Positions 42,201-55,684 of a stretch of 64,000 nt of DNA are shown piece by piece. A program made the position numbers and the translations under genes. The notes under the pieces are model-generated. The model saw nothing but the letters and a program-made list of their open reading frames with translations. It ran no database searches and was not told the DNA's origin. Source of the stretch: Hybos culiciformis (Eukaryota > Arthropoda > Insecta > Diptera > Hybotidae); the NCBI GenBank assembly GCA_964007475.1, contig OZ023273.1, positions 20,447,557 to 20,511,556 on the forward strand, written 5' to 3'. Position 1 is the first letter of the stretch, and the number at the start of each line of letters is the position of its first letter.

Positions 42201-45130
42201 AAGAAAGAGGAAAGAAGAGTTAAGTTGCCAAGGTTCTACTCGTTAATACGCATATAATTTGATTGTTACTGAGAATTTACTTGCATTCTTATTTTCAGTT
42301 TTAGTAAGTTTTCTAGCATTCTCTTTGCGAAACAAGGTCTATACCTAATATATTTAAATATACAAATATAATTCAGATCAGAAACAAAACGTAATTTGCT
42401 GATTCTCTGTACTTGGCTTAATTATGCTTTATATATATTATATTACACTATAATTTTTAAGTTTATTTCAAAAATATGAACTTAAAATAAAATAATAATA
42501 TGATTTGTTCGTAACATAAAATATCCTTAGGAATTTTTAAGAAAGAATTATTTTATTCGACCTAGCATTATTAAAAAAATATATTAAAAATACTTTTCTT
42601 TTCTGTACCTACGTAGCACTAGATGTATGTAGTGTAGATACAATTATTTTTGTTATATAAAAAGTGTTGCTTTTTTTAGCACAAACCCTTCTCACAAAAA
42701 ATAAAAAAAAAATAAATAAATCGGAAAATTCTTTCGTGCTTAACAGAAAATTAACAAAATGGAAATTGCTTAGATGAACATAGAACATAAATATAATAAA
42801 TGTGTTCACGTTCATTGAACGATTTTGTTTTTATGGAATTTTATTATAATTGCCACATATAATTTTTGGCCAAGTTCAGGTATATAAATATTATTACTAT
42901 TGTTGAAATTGTTGGAGAAGAAAAAAAAATTTTCTGTTAAATTTCACAAGGAAGTATATGAAAGTAATATCTTTTTTGGGGTAATTTATCCTTAGGTAGG
43001 TCACATTTACCCGAATTTTATTTTTTTTATAAATTTGAATTAAGTAAAGTGGTTAATGTGAAAATAAATTCCTATAAACATATGCTTTTTATTCATCAAA
43101 CGATTCTGATCCTTTTTATTTTATTTATATTGCAATCATCAAAAACTATTATAAAATTTGTAAGAAATTTGGGAAGAAACTCATCGCTTTCAACAAACTT
43201 AAACATTAACAGAAAAATTAAGTTGGTAAGATGCAATTCAGAATAAATTAAAATTCTCTATACTTATTATCCTCTTATTTAAATGACTGCTAAAAGGGAA
43301 CAAAATTTTTTAAAAAAATATCTGACAAGACTCCCAAATGCTTTTCTAGCACTTTTCGAACCTTTTTTTTTCTATTTTTCTCTAATAAATTTAAGTAATT
43401 GCGGTATGTTTTACTCTGCAGTTATTGAAGTATAAAAATTTCTTAATTAACTTTCATAGAAAACAAATAATAATTGGGGAAAAATATTATTGAAATAATG
43501 GAATAAAAAAAAATTATTATTTATAACAACATATTCGGATCTTTAATTAAGTTGAAAAAAATTATACATATATTCCACTCAATTTTAATAATGTCAAAAA
43601 AGTGTATTTAAATTAAAAACAAATAAGCGCGCGCTATTGAAAAAATATAACTAATTAAATGAATAACATTAATTAGAATTATAATTCAGAATCACGAATA
43701 AAATATATAAATTAAGATTTTATGAATTTTTTAGTTGCTATAAGTAGAGTAAAGTATGTTATAGATATAGACTTATTTCAAAAAAAAATTTTATTATTTT
43801 TTTTGCATATAATTATTAATGGAAATATTAGAATTCTTTTTTCCTTTTACTTTACTCGATCACTGTGGTGACAAATTTATTCTGAACCCGTTAAATTAGA
43901 TACTTAAACTAAACCATATAGTAACGCCGAATTAGGCAATTAAAGATTCTAAAATAACTTGCAAGCGGTAAATACATTTTAAACCATACAATTCTGATTC
44001 AAAGATGATATTGATAACAAAGTTTGGAGAATTTTATTCATAGAAATAAAAAAAAATACTTCAAGATACAATGTGGTTTCTTCTAATCCTTTAAATCTAA
44101 AGAGGAAAACGAGAAAAAAATATCTCGATCTCAATATGAAATTTCATGAACTTCTATTATCTTTGAATAAAATTAAAACAAGGAGTTTTGAAAATTTTAT
44201 TTAAGAATACATTAAGTACATATATTTATTTATGTATCAATAATTATTTTATTTTCTGTAAAAAGGCATCATAAAATGTATATCGGTTTTAATTTTTCAT
44301 ACTAGAAGATAATAATATTTTATGTAAATATCAAAAATCTTTATAAATATAAGTTCATCATACTTCTATTAACTATTTTATTGAGCAAAAATGTTTCTCA
44401 CAAATCAAAAGATTCGCACTTTATATATTTCTGTGAATTAAAATAAATATTGCCCCCAAATTTCTTTAGTATTTAATAATAAGACACATATATTACTTTA
44501 TTCCCTTAAATATTCATTCAAAATCATGTAATCATAGTTAAATAAATTGAACACACACGTATTTTGTATGCTCGTTACTTTTATTGCTCATAAATTTAAC
44601 AACTATACAGTAGTATACCCTTTAAAAAAAGAGTATATTTTATTTGTAATAAAAGCTATATTCTAAGGGTTCCATCTTCCTTCAATTACTACATATATAT
44701 AAATATATTATGTATACACGTTATATTTTCTAGTTGTCTAGCCTATATTTTCATTATCTAATGATGCAAAATTGTTTATTATTATTATAAGAGAAATATA
44801 TAAATAAACAACAGGAAACAAAACAATTGTCAAAATTAAAAAATAAAATGGACATAAAATAAATTTGAAACGTTTAAAGAGAGCTTGAGATTAGTAATTA
44901 TTATATAGTTATTTTATTCAATGAAAAATTATGTATCATTTGGCAGATTCATTTTTATACAAAGACAAAAAGGGTTTAGAGATGAAATTTGTAAATCAGA
45001 TTTTAGAAATAATTATAATTTTGTGTTACAATAAATATTTAAAGACCACGGCGGAAAGCTTCAAGAGTCAATAACAATAATCATAGTGAATTACGAGATG
45101 GTTTATTAAAGCTGGGGTGGAATCATATAA

Positions 45131-45852
45131 CAATTGTCACCAGTCGACAATCGACAATTGTCACAAATTTTAACAATTGTCGAATTTTTGCTTCATGTAA
45201 TTTTAAGAGCTGGAAAATTCATTTCTCATAATTTTATTGAGAAATTAACCAAAAAAATTTTAAATATTTGTCGACCTCGTTCACAAAAGCGACCATGTCG
45301 ATTTCTTTGCTTCACGTAAAAAGATCGCGAATTTTAGTTTAATCGTTTTAAAAAAAAAAAAAATGTAGAGAATTTGGCTAAAGTGCAGATGGGTGTTGAG
45401 CTTCGATTTCGCTGAAACTTGGTGGGGAGATAGAGGCGGTGACCCCCAAGTCCAAGAGGATTTTTTCAGCAAACCCTCCGTTCCGGAGATATGGCACCCA
45501 AAGTTTCCGTACATACCAAATAAGATTGTTCCGAAAAAAATTGTTTGGATTTGACGTTCGGGGCACCTCCTCTACCCCCTCTCCAAAAATAGGGCTAATA
45601 GGAGCAAAAAAAATTTCCTGTATAAGAAACATATGAAAAATTTGATGAGTCATATTTCCGAAACGGGGGCTTTCGTGGAAAAATCCTGTTGGATTTCGAG
45701 GTTTAGTCATCGCATCTACCTCCTCCCCAAATTTCAGCCAAATCGACGTTCATTTACTATAGAAACGACCAAAAAATATCTGTCGTTTTATTTTGATAGA
45801 CAATTCACGATAATTTAAGTTAAAGGAAGCAAATTTTTTTTATCGACAATTG
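45131..45852. mobile_element. long GC-richer foldback element (imperfect palindrome) with caattgtc repeats at its ends
   Basis: The two halves align as an imperfect inverted repeat. The left block at about 45403-45515 (cgatttcgctgaaac, ggtggggagatagag, tccaagaggatttt, ccgttccggagatatg) matches the complement of the right block at about 45631-45752 (cgatttggctgaaat, ggggaggaggtag, tccaacaggattttt, ccgtttcggaaatatg). The outer ends carry acaattgtcga followed by a tttgcttc block (left 45172, right complement ending near 45852). Extra caattgtc motifs lie at 45131-45162, just left of the left arm. Similar A/T-rich 11-12 base strings (acaaatttta, acaaaatttta) flank both arms and may be a target duplication. 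The frames of 60-110 codons on both strands here are by-products of the palindrome and are not genes. Confidence 0.7.
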
Positions 45853-48800
45853 ACTACAAAATTTTAGAAAAGTCGGTACATAATTCTTCGCTTTTCATCT
45901 ACAAATTTTACAAATATTTTATAAATTAAGGTTTACTTTATAAACTAGTTATACTTTCAAGATATTTATTGAGTTTTACTACCTTTTTATTTCAAAATGA
46001 CGATGATGATTAGATACGTGAAGCATAATTTTCATTGTCCATAGAAATTGATCGTGTTTGAAATTGTCGATTGTCACAAAGACCACAAAATTACATAATT
46101 CCATGATGTTTAGTTTTTGATTATATTTGAGCTGAAATTTTTATTGTCTTTTTGCGCCGGATGAATTAAGTAATAAAAAATTTAAATTCGAACTAGTAAT
46201 GCAATGTTTACAATGTTTTAAGTTCTAGCATAGAACTGCATAAATCAGTTTTAACAAGAAGAATTTTTTAAAACCCTAGTTATTATTCATCGTTATTTAA
46301 TAAATTGTAAAAATTATATGATTTTGTCTAGAGAGTATAGATCATTATTATTAAAATCAAAACAGAATTTACTTCACTTCGTATAAATTCAAACCATAAC
46401 AATTTTCTAGAAATATACATGTAAATGAGATGTATGTATATAATTTACTTTGTTTTATAATGTGTTGATGAATTTTTTTTTTTTTGAACAAATAATCGTA
46501 AAGTCCAATTATTATGACATACTTAAAAATAAAAATCTCAAAATCTTTCTACTTTAATGATATTGAAAGAAATTTGTTTTACGATTTTTGTTTTACGCTT
46601 TTTGACTCGTCAAAACAAATAATAATACAAATCAGACAAATTTTTACTTAAATTTTATTTTATTATACATTTATTATTATTATTATTATTATATTTATGT
46701 TTATGTTAAATAAGGAAAAGACTTTTTTATTACTCTAATTATTACCCTCAAGATAAAATAGAGAGTTTATAGATTTTAAATTGATTCTAACCTATCCCAA
46801 TCCCAAAAATTCATTTATTTATTTTATTTTTTTCATCATATTAATTTATTTTGAAAGGTGAAGGTACATAAATTCGTACTTGAAAATAATAATTTAAATA
46901 AATGTCAGGACTGAGAAACTTGATGTGTGTAAAGATTTAAAAAATATAGCAGTAGCACTTTCAAAATTGTAAAAAAATTTGCCAGTTTCTATAACGTTCC
47001 AGTAAAAGATATATAATAATGTGACTTTCTTCTAAAAATTGTCCGACTTTTCTGTTTTGTCGGAAAATTGTATTTGCTCAAGCTTTAGTTTCAAAAACTC
47101 TATAGAAGACTATTGGCGTGCATAGTTTTAATTAATCTGGAAGAAAAATGAAAATTTTCACAATATTTTATCTATAAAACAAATAAAAAAAATTGTTTTT
47201 TAATTATTTTTCATGAAATTTTCGGATCTTTTAAATTGTCATTATATTTTACTATTGTCAAAGTAACTAATTTTAGTTACTTGTGGTGGCTCGATCGTAA
47301 TCTTTTCCATGCTTTTAAAACCATTGTGAAAAAAAGTTTTGAACAATATTTTACAATGAAATATGTATTAGACAATAAGAGTGAATGAAAACTTTTATAT
47401 TGTTTATAATAGAGTTTTAAAAACTTTTTATTCAAAATTTATCCAGTTCTAGTTTAAAAAAATATTTTCGAAAAACGCCTGCCTCTTAGGTACCTATCTA
47501 TAAAATAATATGAAACGTTTCCCGATGTTGAATTTAAAGTGTTCCAAAAAAATGAATATTTGTTTTATTCATTTATCGGTTTTTTAACAAGTTCTAAAAC
47601 TATACTTAATTCCAAAAAGGATAAACGTAGTTGGACATATGTACATGCATGCTTGTAAATATAAATTTATTATAAATTTTCCTCTTTTAGAAGCTAGTTC
47701 TAAGTATTGCATCACTTCGAAACTATATAGTTAAATTTGTATATTGGACGATTGTACCTTGTTTGGCAGATAGTAGTATACTAAGATAAATATAAATAAA
47801 GTCACTTAATAAAGTCACATAAAGAAATTTTAATTTTTGTTGCGATATACAGTATATTATTTTTAAGTTTATGTATTTATATAATGTCATTTTAAGGCAT
47901 TTTAATTTTCCAAAATTTTTCATTTTTCCACTGCAAAAAGTCACAATTTTTATTTATTTTTTTTTTTTTATAAAAATATTTCGCTTTATAATTTCAAAAT
48001 TAATTAAATATTTAATATTTTTAAAACAGAAATGACAAAATCGTTTAAGTTTTTGATTATTATTATTATTACTTTTTGAGTCACATTTTGTTATAAATAC
48101 AAATATTCATAGTACTGGCACGAAAATTTAAAATTCATATGTTAATCAAATATAAGTGATTCATATACAGAATGAATTTAAAAATTATATATTTTTATTA
48201 TTTTAATTAGTATATATGTTTATTTAATAATTATTTTACATTAAATATTTAATTAAGTTATATGTAGATATGTAGTTTAATTGTATGAGTTAAAAAATTT
48301 TATCCAAAAATAGTTATTATATATCAAAACAAGGTTGGTTTCTAGGCCAAAGACAAAAACATATGGTATAGAAAAATATATGTGTGGCTAACCCCATTTT
48401 TAGTATTTGTAATAATTGAAGATTGACCAAAAAATATATATAACTTATTTTATTATGATGAGTTTTAAACTATGATTTAACCATAACCATTTATAAGCAT
48501 TGCGTATATACAGAAATATTTAATACTCATTCGAAAACTTATTCATCAATTTTAGTTCATTTAATATTTGATATTAATGATGTCAGTGATTATGTGTAAT
48601 TAATATAATGCAAACGCGGATCAGGTTTCTAGTGCAAAATTATATTTCTTTTGATTCAATCAAAACATCAAAAACAAAAATCTAAAACTCGGTACTTCTA
48701 TATATGGTAAAATATAATACGACATCTTTATTTTGGCTTCTATCTCCAAAAGGATGTTAAATCTGAAAATTTTAAAGCTTTTTAAAAATTATTTTCATTT

Positions 48801-49551
48801 AATTTCATTTTTCTTTTATTTTTCATTTATTAGTGAAAAATATCTTGAAAACAGTCTTTTGTATTGTTGTAAAGCAGTTAACTTTTATGTGATGCCATTA
48901 AAAATAACAAGAGAAAAGTTTTTCATTTGTTGCAGAGGTTTTTCTTCTTGTTGTATTCTTTTTTAATTTTTTGTTCAAATTCTTATATATTTTATATGTA
49001 TAGTTATATAGTTATATTTATATAATACACATTTATTCCAAAAATGTCTCAGCTTTTGAATTTAATGCTAAAAATAAAAAGCATTGAATTCATAAGTATT
49101 TAAAATGGATTTAAAATATTTATATCTGCAATATAAAATATTTATAACTTTTTAACTGAAACATATTCCTTCTAGGAATAGTAGAATGTATATAATATTA
49201 AAGCTATAAGAAAAAAAAAATTAAATAAATTCATAAGATTTTTCCTAGTATTACAATTTATTTTTGGAATTTTTTAGAAAACTAATCGAAATTAATAATT
49301 TTTGCTAGAGAAAACCCATGAGCATTTTAATTGTTCCTTCTATATTAAACACTAAAAACAAATGCTATGTTAAACTGTTTAATTTGTCAATTTTTGAATT
49401 TAGCTTAAAATACATATAATTGATATATTAATGAAATAAGTTTAAATTTTATTATGTTTATAATTGAAGACTATTTGATTGTGTTCATTCGGAATAAGAA
49501 TTCACTATAAACTTTTCTAATCAAAGCTCATCTTCCAGTTAAGTCACATGT
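45853..49551. other. AT-rich DNA, no gene seen
   Basis: A short attgtcgattgtcacaaa string at about 46063-46080 echoes the repeats at the ends of the foldback element just upstream and may be a stray piece of it. Otherwise there are only microsatellites and chance frames. Confidence 0.6.
46671..46691 (+). repeat. (TTA)n microsatellite
   Basis: Seven TTA units occur in a row within AT-rich DNA. Confidence 0.85.
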
Positions 49552-50403
49552 GGGTAGTTCCACGGAAACTGGCGGAAAACTAAATTAAAATTGTTTTTGA
49601 GACTTAAATCAGTATTTGTTAGTGGCTTCAGATAATTTCGAACTTATTCTCAACATCGCATTTTTTGATTTTCAAAAAATTTGTACCGATCAACTCATTC
49701 CCGTGTAAGCAAATAAACCACGGGAATGACACCACGGTAATGACAAAAAAAAACAGTTTTTACGTAATTTATAGGAAAAAATTAGTTAAATTTTTAATTA
49801 ATTAAATTATAAGAAAATAACAGAGAAATCTAAATAAAATTGATAAAAACATATTTTTTATTATTTTAATTAAAAAATAACTCGTTTATTTTACTTGATT
49901 TAAATATCACAACTAACTATATCAAGAGGTAATATATTTACTTAACCAACTGACATTGCGATTGAAAATTATATTACTTGTAATGTTTTTTTTTTAATAT
50001 AATTCTAAGACGTTTGAAATTCTTACTGACACGGTAACAATCATAAAACCAATTAGAAGAAACCAATTAGAACTGTACTTTCTCAACTTTTTTTTAAATT
50101 TTAGAAAGCCGTTCACAGATTATTTTTTTATTAATAAAATTTGTGAAGTATTTATTGAACATTAAAATAACGAATTTTAGTTTTGAATACGAACCCATTA
50201 CTTAGTAACAGCCACGGGGAAGACAAAATCAGTCTTTAAGCTGAAACTTTTGCTAATGACAGAAAATATTTACATATTTTTTTATTTGCCCCTTATTACG
50301 ATATTAATTTAATTTCTTTACAACATTAAAATTATTAATATTTACACTGTTTGCCCAAAAAAGTATGGTAACATCGAATCGGCCAGTTTCCGTGGAACTA
50401 CCC
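49552..50403. mobile_element. inverted-repeat DNA element (MITE-like), 852 bp
   Basis: The ends are long inverted repeats without mismatch over at least 20 bases. The left starts gggtagttccacggaaact at 49552 and the right is its complement, ending at 50403. The tetramer atgt sits directly outside both ends (49548-49551 and 50404-50407), a possible 4-bp target duplication. Inside, the motif cacggKaatgaca recurs (49719-49731, 49733-49745) with variants at 50030-50043 and 50213-50225 and an inverted copy near 49697. There is no transposase frame. The superfamily is not assigned. Confidence 0.8.
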
Positions 50404-52797
50404 ATGTATAAATAAATATAAATTGATAATTTGCAAATATCATATCACCGTTTTTTAACCTGGGTCCAAAAAATTCTTATAAAAATTAAAAATGAGAGGC
50501 AAATCTTTAATAACTCATTATGAAATAATATATAAGGAATAAGGATAAATATAATATGAAATAATATAAAAACATAAAAAGAAAATGATTCACCATTGAA
50601 GACTGATATCAAAATGATGTTAATTTAAAAAAAAAATTATATTTTATAATGACTCAATAATAAAGAAATAAATTTTTGCGACTACACACATTAACAGAGA
50701 ACCGCAATTTAAAATAAAAAAAAACAAAATTTATAAAAATTATTGCAAATCAATTTAATATACGTAATTATAATAAATTCATTCAGTTTTCCCATTAAAA
50801 CAACCAAGGCGGACATTTTTCCTTTCCATTTCGGTATATAAAAAAAAGAATAAATATATATTCATATATAAATTTCTTAAGAACCCCCTACTGAAATTTA
50901 TAACTCAATTTTTATTTTTTAACTTTTAATATTTATTATTATTAAATAAAAAAAATAAAAAAAGTAGATATTTTATTTTGTAAGTTAATCGTGTAGCCTT
51001 TTAAACTCAAACGAATATAAATTTCTAGTTAAGATCATGTGAGTGTAACCTTTTTTCTGATATACTACGGCTATAAAATTGAAAAATTGCTACTTTAACG
51101 ACCCAAAGAATGTTGTTTATTTATTTTAATCTCTTCTTCGTTTATCTTTACATTTACTTTATATATGTGTATATAAATAAAATATTCAAAATAAAAAAAA
51201 TAAATTTTTTTTTTTAATCAATTTTATTTCGTAAATAATTTTAAATATGGAAATCTAGTCCCTGGGGTAGTTCTAAAAAATTTAGATTCTTGTTTTTATC
51301 AACCCTTTTAATTATAAAATTTACATGTAAGTACGTAGCACAAAACTTTTATTTAATTAAATTTATTACATTAAAATTTATATATACGAAAAACCATTTA
51401 ATTAACTTCTAGTTCTTAAAAAAATCGCATTATTGTTCGGAGAAATCCGAAAAATTGATAGGAGAACAAGACTTAACTAATGAATCCATATATACTTCCT
51501 CGTGAGTGAAAAAAAACTGATCAAATTGACTAATTTTTGTGTTCGTTTTCATGATGTTTTTAAAACTTACCTTCATTGTAGGGTTGAAATTCTAAGTACT
51601 AAAATTATCTAGATTCAATTTGCCTTTGAAACGGGTAATGTTTTGACTTTAATACTACATTTTTCAAACCCCTAACTTTCTTTAATATTTAGACTTGCTT
51701 CTAGTATAATTAGTACATGAAAGAACCTACATATACAAAATAGGACTAGGTTGTACGCATACACTTGCATCTATCTAAGATTATAAAATCAAGAAAAGTT
51801 TGATACTGATGTAAATAAGGATGAACCTAGTTACCTATTTCGTCTAGAAAAGAAATAATAATAACTGAAAACACAGTGATATAATATAATTCGCTAGGTC
51901 CAGTTCTGTAGCATTGTTTAATTTAATAATCAATTTTAATACAGTTTTGTCAATGTTTTTATATACTGATTAGTTGATTACTGACATGATGTGTACATTT
52001 TTTTTTACTTCATCCTAATATTAAAAATGCTTCGAGAATAAGTAATTTCATTTTTCTTTTTTTCAAATAAATTTTCAGGTAGAATTTATGACAATTTTAG
52101 AATTATAATTCAGATGTTATATTAATTAAGAACATTCTCATTAAGGATGAAAAAATAAATTATTTTGTAAAATTAATTTTAAAAGTCATGGAAAAAAAAC
52201 TAAAGAAGATAACGAATAGTTGATACATACTCTGCGTATACTAAGTATATATATTTTTGAAATTTATTTGTTTTTATTGTTCAGATTATGAAAGAATTTA
52301 ATTTTTTTAATGAGAATTTCTGAATAATTTATTTATTTCATTTTAAGATATTCATTCGATAAGCAAAATAAAAATTATAATATTGTCTTATAAATTTAGT
52401 TCAAAACATTGAAATGAAACCCAAACTAAATGATCAGCATGCTGTGCCTTCTTGTGGCTAAGGACAAAAATTTAGTTTATAATATAGTTAAATCAAATGA
52501 TTGAGTTGTTATTTGTCATTTCGCATGGCTTGAATAAATGTTAACACAATTTAAAAAAAAAAATCAACTGCTATAGTTACTTAGGTACTTCAATTCTTTG
52601 AGTCGAATACTGAATTTTAATTTTTTTTGCGTGTTAACTGAAATGTAATCTGATAATTTAGTCATTTAGTGACTAAGTTAAGTACATGTAAAATTGGCTA
52701 CGAATAATTATAGCGTTTTTATTTTAGGATTATTCAAAATCCAACCACAATACAATAATTTTTAAAATACTTAAAGCTACCAAGAAAAAAAAAAAAG

Positions 52798-52828
<31 letters not shown>

Positions 52829-54964
52829 TGATTTTACATGATATATAGGCTTCATAAAAATAGATCTATACTTGAGCCAGAATTCGATATATTCTTCTTT
52901 AATCTTAATTTATTTGCATTCATATAAGTTTACATTTAGAGATTGAGGTATTATATCATATGTATAAAAAACAAGATATGTATACGAAAAATAAAGAAAA
53001 TTGTTAAAATTTTTGTTACATAATCTTATTTGTCATTGTACAGGGATGTAATCCAAAAAGACAAGATTCCACTATTTCAAACGCCTTCTGTTTATCCTCA
53101 AAAATATCTTTTTTCACTGTTTGCTTAACAAATCTGTTTAGTTTTTTTATATTTGTACGTATGTCCTTGTTGGCTCCTGCTAAAGGCTTTTTGTATAATA
53201 TATGCCTACGCCCTACGGCCCACCTATTTTATATTGCCAGCTGTGAAAAAAACTTAAATATAATTAAACGAAAAGGAGGCAAAAATTATCAAGTGAGCAG
53301 AAAGGATACTTCCAATTTTTTCAATATAATGTTGATAATTGTAAACCTACCATCAAAAAATTCACAATTTTGTTAATTTTTAAATATATTTTAAAAAAGA
53401 TTTAATCTTGTATCAGTACTAGAAGAAAAAAATTTAAATTTAAAGAAGTTTTAGATTTCATATACTTTAACCTATTTTAGTATGGGGTATAAAGGAAGAC
53501 TTCTAAACAAAATCAAAAAAGGTTTTCTACCTACTCAACATATTATTTTTCAATTCAAAAATTCGCTAAACGTTTAAAACGAATTTATGAAGTTTCGAGC
53601 TAAAAAAAAATTATCTATATTAATTCGAAATCATAATCTTATTAGATTTTTCTTGTAAAACATTCTATTGAACGTAAGGGGACAGAAATAAAAATCAACG
53701 AAACTGTCGCTTAGTAGAAAAATTAATATATAAGAAAAAATTTAGGCGAATAATATTTTGATTTTGAATTTAAATACTATTTTGAATTCAAAGTTTCGAA
53801 TGTGATTTATTTTTAATTTATTTAATTTCTTTAAATAATTAATAAAAGTATATGGCAAATGTAAATAAAAATAAATTAATATAAGCCTTTATAATGTAAT
53901 CAGTACGTTACATACTTATAATAGTAGATAGTGCATTTTATTGTAGATACCTAGGAATCGACGACCTACATAAACCATTAGGTTACAAATATTTAAGCTT
54001 TAAGCCCCACCAAATAAAAAAAAGCACGAAAATATTTTCTGAGATAAAACCCCGAGAATCGTTATATTATATACATATCACGAACCCACGGACTTTATTA
54101 AATTTTGTTCGAAATGTTAGGTAATTATTAATTTTTTTTTATTTCCCCAAGTGTTATGGTTTCAAATTTTACGACCAGCAGTAGCAGAGATTTCTAATAG
54201 ATTTGATACATTAAATTATTATATCTCGAATTGTTATTGAATTAATTTTTTTTTTTTAGCTCTAAGGAATTTCGATGTATCTAATTCCATGAAAAAAAAC
54301 ATATAAAATTTAACTTTAATAAAATTTTAAACATATAATATTCCGTATTGAAATTTAAATAAATTATGGAGTATCTTTTATGTATTTAAAATTAATTTAA
54401 ATCTTTCTTATGATTAAAAATAAATGCAGGCGTAATAATAAAATTTAAAAAGGAAAAAACAACCATACCGTAAAACGTTCAATTTTTATATTTTGTTTCG
54501 TATTTTCGAAAATAATACCAACAAACAAAAAAAATTAACTTGCGCACACAACTTTTCGGAATTGTTGGCGGCATAACATAAGTGTTTATTTTGTTTTTAC
54601 TTCCTTTTCGATAATCACTTTAAATTTTTTTTTAGTTATAAATAAATCAATGGAAATCTTAATATTATTGTTAGCTTAAAATGTTATACATTATTTGAAA
54701 ATTCATTAATTTTCTAAAAATTGTCTTGCTTTTAAATTCAAATTTTGTAAAATATACATACCTTTGTCTGTAGTAAATAAAAGAATGATTGCCAGTAGGT
54801 ATTGTTGTAGGAATTGTTGTGCTTCTTAGCTTAAAATTTATTATTTTTATTTCTATACTCTTCATTATTGTTACTAATTTAACAAATATAGAAAGCAAAC
54901 ATAAATATCAATTCTTAATATACACTTCCTATCAGAAAGAGCGCGCTAGTATTTTGGTTATTAT
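50404..54964. other. AT-rich DNA, no gene seen
   Basis: The stretch contains the (AAT)n run at 52799. The plus-strand frame at 53161-53376 has a slightly less biased composition but no recognisable domain and no splice or repeat context. Confidence 0.6.
52799..52829 (+). repeat. (AAT)n microsatellite
   Basis: Roughly ten uninterrupted AAT units follow an A-rich run. This is among the longest pure trinucleotide repeats in the window. Confidence 0.9.
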
Positions 54965-54972
54965 CATAAAAC
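54965..54972 (+). repeat. left target-site duplication of the second hAT element
   Basis: The octamer cataaaac lies immediately before the element start at 54973 and is repeated exactly at 55677-55684. Confidence 0.88.
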
Positions 54973-55676
54973 CAGCGGCGCGTTACACCGTAGGCAAAGT
55001 AGGCAATTGCCTAGGGCACCATGATTTGGGGGGCACCAAAATACTAAATAATTTTTTTACATGTAATACTTTAAACTAATTTTCAGTTGTCTGCTACCTT
55101 TAACTCTTTTAAAACAGAAAAATCTTAGATTGTGACAAGTCACATAAGATTATTTTGTATATTCAAATTTTAGTATGTATTGAAAGGGAACACAAGAAAA
55201 ATTAATTTTGTTGATTTATTGATGAATTTGTGGAGCATAAAGTGAGAAAAGTATCGTTGTGACTGGGAATAATTTAGGACCGGGAAATCAAAATTTTTAT
55301 TTATATAGAAAAATTTTCTACGCTTAAAAAAAAGTTAACAGTCTGGGTTAAAAGAAATATTCAAATTTCAGATAACGGATTTTGGCACTGCCCATCGGGA
55401 AACTCCGCTAGCTTGGTGGGCCACTCCAGCTCTAAGTGTATAATTGAATTTTTTTATTCATTTTTAATTATTTAATTATTTTATTTTAATTTTTTTGAAT
55501 TCTTTTTCTATTCATTATTTATAATTTGGTTACATAAATCAATAAAGAAATATATGTATATGAATTAAAGAAAGCATTCCTTATTAATATATTAAAATTG
55601 TTTATTAGTTCATGTAAATTTTGATGTAGAAAAATTTTAATTGCCTAGGGCACCATAATGTCATAACGCGCCTCTG
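54973..55676. mobile_element. second hAT-type non-autonomous element with 8-bp target-site duplication
   Basis: This 704-bp element has terminal inverted repeats cagcggcgcgtta (left) and, read inward from the right, cagaggcgcgtta, with one mismatch in 13. A perfect 8-bp duplication, cataaaac, is at 54965-54972 and 55677-55684. Just inside both ends lies a block containing gcctagggcacca in the same orientation; its core is nearly palindromic, so it counts as part of the terminal structure on both sides. No transposase frame is visible. The frame of 96 codons at 54789-55079 runs from flanking DNA into the element and is not a gene. The GC-rich ends and the block around 55380-55435 stand out against the host DNA. 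Confidence 0.92.
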
Positions 55677-55684
55677 CATAAAAC
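55677..55684 (+). repeat. right target-site duplication of the second hAT element
   Basis: This is an exact repeat of cataaaac from 54965-54972, immediately after the element's last base. Confidence 0.88.

Larger units (their letters stand above)
35561..45130. other. AT-rich DNA, about 9.5 kb, no gene seen
   Basis: Overlapping opposite-strand frames at 41661-42047 arise from long A/T runs (poly-K on one strand, poly-F on the other). The 38251 palindrome and the 39121 duplication are the only distinct structures. Confidence 0.6.

Noticed and set aside
45281..45710. Overlapping frames of 60-110 codons on both strands
   Set aside because: They lie in the imperfect palindrome, whose higher GC content and symmetry produce opposed open frames. 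No start context, domain or conserved motif is visible.
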